Of a DNA stretch of 9,971 bases, positions 7,282 to 9,971 are shown one piece after another. The position numbers were made by a program, and so were the translations under genes. The notes below the pieces were generated by a model that had not been told where the DNA came from, did no database searches, and worked only from the letters and a program-made list of their open reading frames with translations. Source of the DNA: Candidatus Falkowiibacteriota bacterium (GTDB lineage: Bacteria > Patescibacteriota > Patescibacteriia > Patescibacteriales > UBA12075); NCBI GenBank assembly GCA_030600505.1, contig JAUVLY010000022.1, forward strand, positions 1 through 9,971, given 5' to 3'. Numbering within the stretch: the stretch's first letter is position 1; each line of letters opens with the position of its first letter.

Positions 7282-7779
7282 ATGAAGGTAATAATAATTT
7301 CTGACATTCACGATAATCATGTAAATTTAAATAAATGTTTGTCCTGGTGCGAGAACAACAATATTGAGGAATTAATTTGTTGCGGTGATGTAACAAATAT
7401 TGAAACAATAGGGACCATGGCCGCGAGCTTTCCGGGGACAATACATTTAGTGAGAGGCAATATTAATTTATATAAAGAGAAGGAAATAGAAAAATATGCT
7501 AATATAAATAATTATGGTCGTTTAGGATTTTTTAAACTGGATAATTATAGTATTGGCCTTTGCCATGAGCCATTTTTGATTGAAGAAGTTAAGAAAAAAG
7601 GTATATGTGATTATATATTTTATGGCCATACTCATAGGCCTTGGATAGAGGAGAAAAATAAAATTAATACGGTTAATCCCGGCACACTCGGAGGAATGTT
7701 TCAGAAAGGCACTTTCGCGGTTTGGGACACAACTAGAAATAAGATTGAATTAAAAATATTAGAAACTATTAATAAATAA
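7282..7779 (+). CDS. Small YfcE/MJ0936-like metallophosphoesterase
   Basis: This cytoplasmic calcineurin-like phosphoesterase of 165 aa has the compact size of the YfcE/MJ0936 group. Metal-binding motifs appear in the normal order: Asp8 and His10 (SDIHDNH), Asp36 (CCGDVTN), Asn60 (VRGNIN), His95 (GLCHE), then His116 and His118 (YGHTHRP). NPGTLGG (132-138) matches the usual NPGS motif. The common GNCD motif reads GNIN, but its last Asp is not a metal ligand, so activity is expected against phosphodiester or nucleotide substrates, likely with Mn2+ or another divalent ion. The substrate cannot be predicted. The start has only a weak GAG upstream. The gene looks more AT-rich than the transporters before it, which may hint at separate acquisition. 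It has the same direction as the next gene, 26 nt away, so they may share a transcript. Confidence 0.9.
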   Translation: MKVIIISDIHDNHVNLNKCLSWCENNNIEELICCGDVTNIETIGTMAASFPGTIHLVRGNINLYKEKEIEKYANINNYGRLGFFKLDNYSIGLCHEPFLIEEVKKKGICDYIFYGHTHRPWIEEKNKINTVNPGTLGGMFQKGTFAVWDTTRNKIELKILETINK

Positions 7780-7786
7780 TAATAAG

Positions 7787-7806
7787 TCAAAAATCAAAAA
7801 TCAAAA
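7787..7806 (+). repeat. TCAAAAA heptamer array leading into a start codon
   Basis: Two full TCAAAAA units (7787-7793, 7794-7800) and a partial TCAAAA (7801-7806) fill most of the gap between the phosphoesterase and the lipoprotein gene. The final A is the first base of that gene's ATG. No Shine-Dalgarno is present, so this A-rich tract is the translation leader. Confidence 0.75.
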
Positions 7807-9359
7807 TGACAATTCAAAAGTTAAAATTTGTTTTGTTTTTAATAGTTGTTTTTCTTCCTGCTTGTATAAATAAAAATATGGAATCAAGTGGCAAAATTTT
7901 TCCAAGTTACGAGAATATTAGAGCACCAGCTGTAGCCGGGCAGTTCTATCCAGCTGATAAAACTCAGCTAAGTGAAAAAATAAAAAGTTATTTAAAAGAT
8001 GTTGGGTCAGGTTTAGAGCTAACTCTAAACCCTAAGGCGATCATTGTTCCGCATGCCGGTTACGATTATTCCGGGTTGGTGGCTGCTTACGGTTTTAACC
8101 AAGTCAAAGGAAAAGAAATAGAAACTGTGGTAATTATTTGCAATTCGCACACGGATTATTTTCCGGGAATCGCGATTGATGAGTCAGATGCCTGGGAGAC
8201 ACCATTCGGGCTAGTACCGCTTGATCGTAACATGGCGGATAGATTGGTAAAATCAAGTGAAGGAATCAAATTTAACTCTGAGGTGCACACCAGCGACCAT
8301 ACCCTAGAGGTGCAGCTACCGTTCTTACAAACCGTTCTTAGGGACGGTTTTAAAATTGTGCCGCTTGTGTTTGGCAATACCGGTGACAAGGCATACCTGG
8401 AATTAGCCGCGGCCCTGGCCAACAATTTGGGAGAAAACGATTTAATAGTAGTGTCTACTGACTTGTCACATTATCCCGGCTATGCTGACGCTAAGCGTAT
8501 TGACATGCAAACTTTGGAAAAAATAAAAAGTGGAGATATTAAAGCTTTGGAAGAGCATATAAAAACGATTGAGGGTCAAGCAATCCAGGGTGAGCAAACT
8601 CTTTGTTGCGGGATTGACGGGGTGAAGACCTTGATGACTTTGGCAAAAAAATTAGACTGGGAGCAAGTGGAGATACTTAAATACTTGAGTAGCGGTGACG
8701 CGGCAATGGGAGATAAGACGCGAGTGGTGGGGTACGCAAGCATGGCCTTTGGCGAGAGAACAGAAAACAGAAAACAGAAAACAGGGAAATTTGAGGTTGA
8801 TATTAAAAATTTGAATGGTATTCAACAGGATGCGCTTCTAAATATAGCGAAAAAAACCGTTGGAGCGAAAGTTAGAGGAGAGAGATTGCCGGATTTTGAT
8901 ATTCGGGATGAGAGGTTAAATTGGCAGGAAGGGGCTTTTGTTACGCTTAAGATAAGGGGCGAGTTGCGTGGTTGTATTGGCCAAATTATTCCGTCCGCTA
9001 GGCCGCTCTGGCAAGTAGTGCGTAGTGTGGCGGTTTCCGCCAGCACGGAAGATCCGCGTTTTCCTCCGGTTAACGAAAACGAATTAGACAAGCTTGAATA
9101 TGAAATCAGCGTTTTGTCCGCGCCTGAGCGGATAGAAGACTGGCAAAAAATAGAAATGGGTAAGCATGGCGTTATCATTAAACAAGGTTATCAGTCCGGT
9201 GTGTTTTTGCCGCAAGTTGCGACCGAAACCGGCTGGGACAAAGAGACTTTCCTTTCTGAGCTGTGCGCGCAAAAAGCCGGTCTACAGCCGAATTGTTATA
9301 AAGATAAAGCTACAGAAATCCAAATTTTCACGGCCCAGGTATTTGGGGAAAACCATTAA
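7806..9359 (+). CDS. Predicted lipoprotein fusing MEMO-like (AmmeMemoRadiSam B) and AMMECR1 (AmmeMemoRadiSam A) domains
   Basis: The 517-aa protein starts with a lipoprotein-type signal: Lys5 and Lys7, a hydrophobic core (8-18), and the lipobox LPAC with Cys20. It should be exported and lipid-anchored. Residues about 38-316 form a MEMO domain, related to class III extradiol dioxygenases. The metal-site residues known from human MEMO1 have counterparts here: His83 (VPHAGYDYSG), His115 (CNSHTDYF), Asp219 and His222 (STDLSH), and Cys268 (TLCCG). The linker 317-328 is encoded by a heptamer repeat. Residues about 329-514 form an AMMECR1 domain with the hallmark LRGCIG (387-392), DPRFPPV (416-422) and FLPQVATETGWDKE (467-480). 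The two families often occur next to a radical SAM partner (AmmeMemoRadiSam system); none is in this window. The enzymatic role of the system is unknown. The gene lacks a Shine-Dalgarno. The domain calls are firm, the outside location is likely, and the function is open. Confidence 0.92.
   Translation: MTIQKLKFVLFLIVVFLPACINKNMESSGKIFPSYENIRAPAVAGQFYPADKTQLSEKIKSYLKDVGSGLELTLNPKAIIVPHAGYDYSGLVAAYGFNQVKGKEIETVVIICNSHTDYFPGIAIDESDAWETPFGLVPLDRNMADRLVKSSEGIKFNSEVHTSDHTLEVQLPFLQTVLRDGFKIVPLVFGNTGDKAYLELAAALANNLGENDLIVVSTDLSHYPGYADAKRIDMQTLEKIKSGDIKALEEHIKTIEGQAIQGEQTLCCGIDGVKTLMTLAKKLDWEQVEILKYLSSGDAAMGDKTRVVGYASMAFGERTENRKQKTGKFEVDIKNLNGIQQDALLNIAKKTVGAKVRGERLPDFDIRDERLNWQEGAFVTLKIRGELRGCIGQIIPSARPLWQVVRSVAVSASTEDPRFPPVNENELDKLEYEISVLSAPERIEDWQKIEMGKHGVIIKQGYQSGVFLPQVATETGWDKETFLSELCAQKAGLQPNCYKDKATEIQIFTAQVFGENH
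8759..8784 (+). repeat. AACAGAA heptamer array inside the coding sequence
   Basis: Three full AACAGAA units plus AACAG lie exactly in the linker between the MEMO and AMMECR1 domains and encode the hydrophilic residues around RTENRKQKT (318-326). The reading frame stays open through the array, since three 7-nt units add 21 nt. Confidence 0.8.
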
Positions 9360-9375
9360 TTAAGCATATAAAAAC

Positions 9376-9399
9376 GCTAATATTTTATTTAAAATTAGC
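9376..9399 (+). terminator. Weak hairpin after the MEMO-AMMECR1 gene
   Basis: GCTAAT (9376-9381) pairs with ATTAGC (9394-9399), and inner T- and A-rich bases extend the stem with a bulge. There is no T-run behind it, so it is at best a weak terminator or a 3' protecting stem. Confidence 0.3.
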
Positions 9400-9404
9400 C
9401 AAAA

Positions 9405-9432
9405 TTGACAGATTTCTAAAAAGTGATAATAT
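9405..9432 (+). promoter_or_regulatory. Promoter of the candidate RNA
   Basis: A perfect -35 TTGACA (9405-9410) is followed after 16 nt by TAATAT (9427-9432) as -10. GATAAT (9425-9430) is an alternative with a short 14-nt spacer. Transcription would begin near 9438-9441. No protein gene follows on this strand, so it most likely drives a non-coding RNA. Confidence 0.55.
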
Positions 9433-9439
9433 TAAATTA

Positions 9440-9648
9440 AATAGATCTTGTAAAAAAATTGCTGATATGAGGCAACCATTAAAAAAGAATTATTGAACTC
9501 TGCTCAATAATACTTGTGTATTTAATGGTTGTGATATCTCAACTACCCGGAAAACGGACTTGAGGTTTCTTCCCTCTATCAATTAATACGGCATCCTCGT
9601 GCTATCTCTTAAAAAAAGAAAGACAGCACGGATGCCGTTTTTCTTTTT
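9440..9648 (+). ncRNA. Candidate structured RNA of about 210 nt, family not recognised
   Basis: The region lies between a promoter with a perfect -35 and a strong intrinsic terminator, has no convincing reading frame, and is highly foldable. Hairpin 1 pairs CAACCATTAAA (9473-9483) with TTTAATGGTTG (9521-9531), 11 bp. An inner stem pairs ATTATTGA (9489-9496) with TCAATAAT (9504-9511) around the loop ACTCTGC. Hairpin 2 pairs CTCAA (9538-9542) with TTGAG (9560-9564) and inner CCG/CGG around GAAAA. A small GAGG/CCTC hairpin may follow, then the terminator. Downstream lies only the convergent uvrA gene, so this is not the leader of a known gene; it should be a free-standing RNA or a long 3' UTR. 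I see no hallmark of SRP RNA, tmRNA, RNase P RNA or a closing 6S stem. Both ends are inferred to within a few nucleotides. Confidence 0.55.
9588..9648 (+). terminator. Intrinsic terminator of the candidate RNA
   Basis: ACGGCATCC (9588-9596) pairs with GGATGCCGT (9630-9638), and GTGCT (9599-9603) with AGCAC (9625-9629). The only irregularity is a TC bulge (9597-9598). The T-rich tail 9638-9648 (TTTTTCTTTTT) makes it a strong + strand terminator. Confidence 0.85.
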
Positions 9649-9652
9649 GTTT

Positions 9653-9688
9653 AAAAAAAACACTAAGTGTCCGCGGGACACTCAGTGT
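9653..9688 (-). terminator. Intrinsic terminator of uvrA (minus strand)
   Basis: A 13-bp stem with one mismatch pairs 9660-9672 with 9676-9688 around GCG. Eight A at 9653-9660 give a U-tract on the minus strand, so it ends transcripts coming from uvrA. It lies back-to-back with the + strand terminator that ends at 9648. Confidence 0.82.
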
Positions 9689-9707
9689 CTATATGGATGT
9701 AATAAAT

Positions 9708-9737
9708 TTATTTCAAAAGCTTTTTTAGATATTTCCC
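9708..9737 (-). pseudogene. Duplicated remnant of the uvrA 3' end
   Basis: Read on the minus strand, these 30 nt encode GKYLKKLLK and a TAA stop. The real uvrA end at 9776-9805 encodes GKYLKKIIK and TAG. The two copies match at 24 of 30 positions, with 17 of 18 in the part 9720-9737 against 9788-9805. They are offset by 68 bp, with a GC-rich palindrome between them. It looks like an older end of uvrA displaced by an insertion or duplication. Confidence 0.65.
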
Positions 9738-9739
9738 GG

Positions 9740-9766
9740 CCCGCCTACGCATGAAGCTTCGGCGGG
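9740..9766. repeat. GC-rich palindrome between the two uvrA tails
   Basis: CCCGCC (9740-9745) pairs with GGCGGG (9761-9766), and the loop contains the small palindrome GAAGCTTC (9753-9760). The GC content contrasts sharply with the AT-rich surroundings. It resembles short mobile palindromic units seen between genes in many bacteria (general resemblance, not checked). Confidence 0.65.
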
Positions 9767-9775
9767 TAAATATAA

Positions 9776-9971
9776 CTATTTTATTATCTTTTTAAGATAT
9801 TTCCCTGTGTAGCTGTTTTTCATTTTTGCTACATCTTGGGGTGTGCCCTGGGCGACGATCTCACCACCGGCGTCTCCGCCTTCGGGGCCAAGGTCAATGA
9901 TCCAGTCAACCGACTTGATCACGTCCAGGTTGTGTTCAATAATTAAGACTGTGTTGCCTTTGTCAGCCAGT
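9776..9971 (-). CDS. uvrA: Excinuclease ABC subunit UvrA, C-terminal part (5' end outside window)
   Basis: UvrA is the damage-recognition ATPase of nucleotide excision repair and works with UvrB and UvrC in the cytoplasm. The last 64 residues are visible on the minus strand, after a partial codon at the window edge. They include LIIEHNLDVIK, the end of the second ABC nucleotide-binding domain with its conserved switch His. The UvrA-typical IIDLGPEGGDAGGEIVAQGTP follows, and then a short tail ending GKYLKKIIK. No frameshift is seen in this part. The C-terminus is followed by a palindrome and a second, out-of-use copy of the tail, so the present stop may be the product of a local duplication. 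The gene converges with the candidate RNA and ends at a minus-strand terminator around 9653-9688. Confidence 0.96.
   Translation of the reverse strand, partial: LADKGNTVLIIEHNLDVIKSVDWIIDLGPEGGDAGGEIVAQGTPQDVAKMKNSYTGKYLKKIIK

Noticed and set aside
9467..9496. A 9-codon frame (MRQPLKKNY) in the candidate RNA as a leader peptide
   Set aside because: It has no Shine-Dalgarno, it lies across the paired arms of hairpin 1, and no amino acid bias typical of attenuator peptides is present.
9440..9648. Identification of the candidate RNA as 6S, SRP RNA, tracrRNA or retron RNA
   Set aside because: There is no long end-to-end closing stem, no SRP-type apical motif, and no cas or reverse transcriptase gene in the window.

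Overview
This window most resembles a genome of the Candidate Phyla Radiation (Patescibacteria, perhaps Parcubacteria). That is an inference from several signs. The genes are compact and moderately AT-rich, and most start codons lack a Shine-Dalgarno sequence. Nearly every gap holds a palindromic or tandem repeat. The gene content also fits: a lone PilB-type ATPase, a translin-family protein and a MEMO-AMMECR1 fusion.

Layout. (1) Positions 1-962 hold the 3' part of ftsH, closed by a clean intrinsic terminator. (2) Positions 1055-1155 hold a 101-bp palindromic repeat. It is followed by a promoter, a perfect Shine-Dalgarno and an unrecognised six-helix membrane protein (1245-2225). (3) A hairpin built from heptamer repeats (2303-2390) ends in a T-tract that touches the start codon of pilB (2391-4106). 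(4) A 216-bp nested repeat block (4110-4325) runs into the start codon of a translin/TRAX-family gene (4326-4895). A second copy of the 100-bp palindromic repeat follows and could act as its terminator. (5) An APC-superfamily amino acid permease (5059-6198) and a CPA-type cation:proton antiporter (6204-7205) form a two-gene transport unit with a 5-nt gap. (6) A small metallophosphoesterase (7282-7779) is followed by a predicted lipoprotein that fuses MEMO-like and AMMECR1 domains (7806-9359). (7) Positions 9360-9775 carry no protein gene. They hold a candidate structured RNA with its own promoter and terminator, the oppositely directed uvrA terminator, and a partial duplication of the uvrA 3' end around a GC-rich palindrome. 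(8) The C-terminus of uvrA lies on the minus strand at the right edge.

The genes do not form one pathway. FtsH (membrane proteolysis), PilB (type IV pilus assembly), the transport pair and the secreted MEMO-AMMECR1 protein all act at the cell envelope. The translin-like protein and UvrA act on nucleic acids. No complete new defence or mobile system is visible. The most interesting items are the candidate RNA at about 9440-9648, the duplicated uvrA tail, the translin homologue with its acidic residues intact, the MEMO-AMMECR1 lipoprotein fusion, and the heptamer arrays that abut start codons or lie inside a gene.
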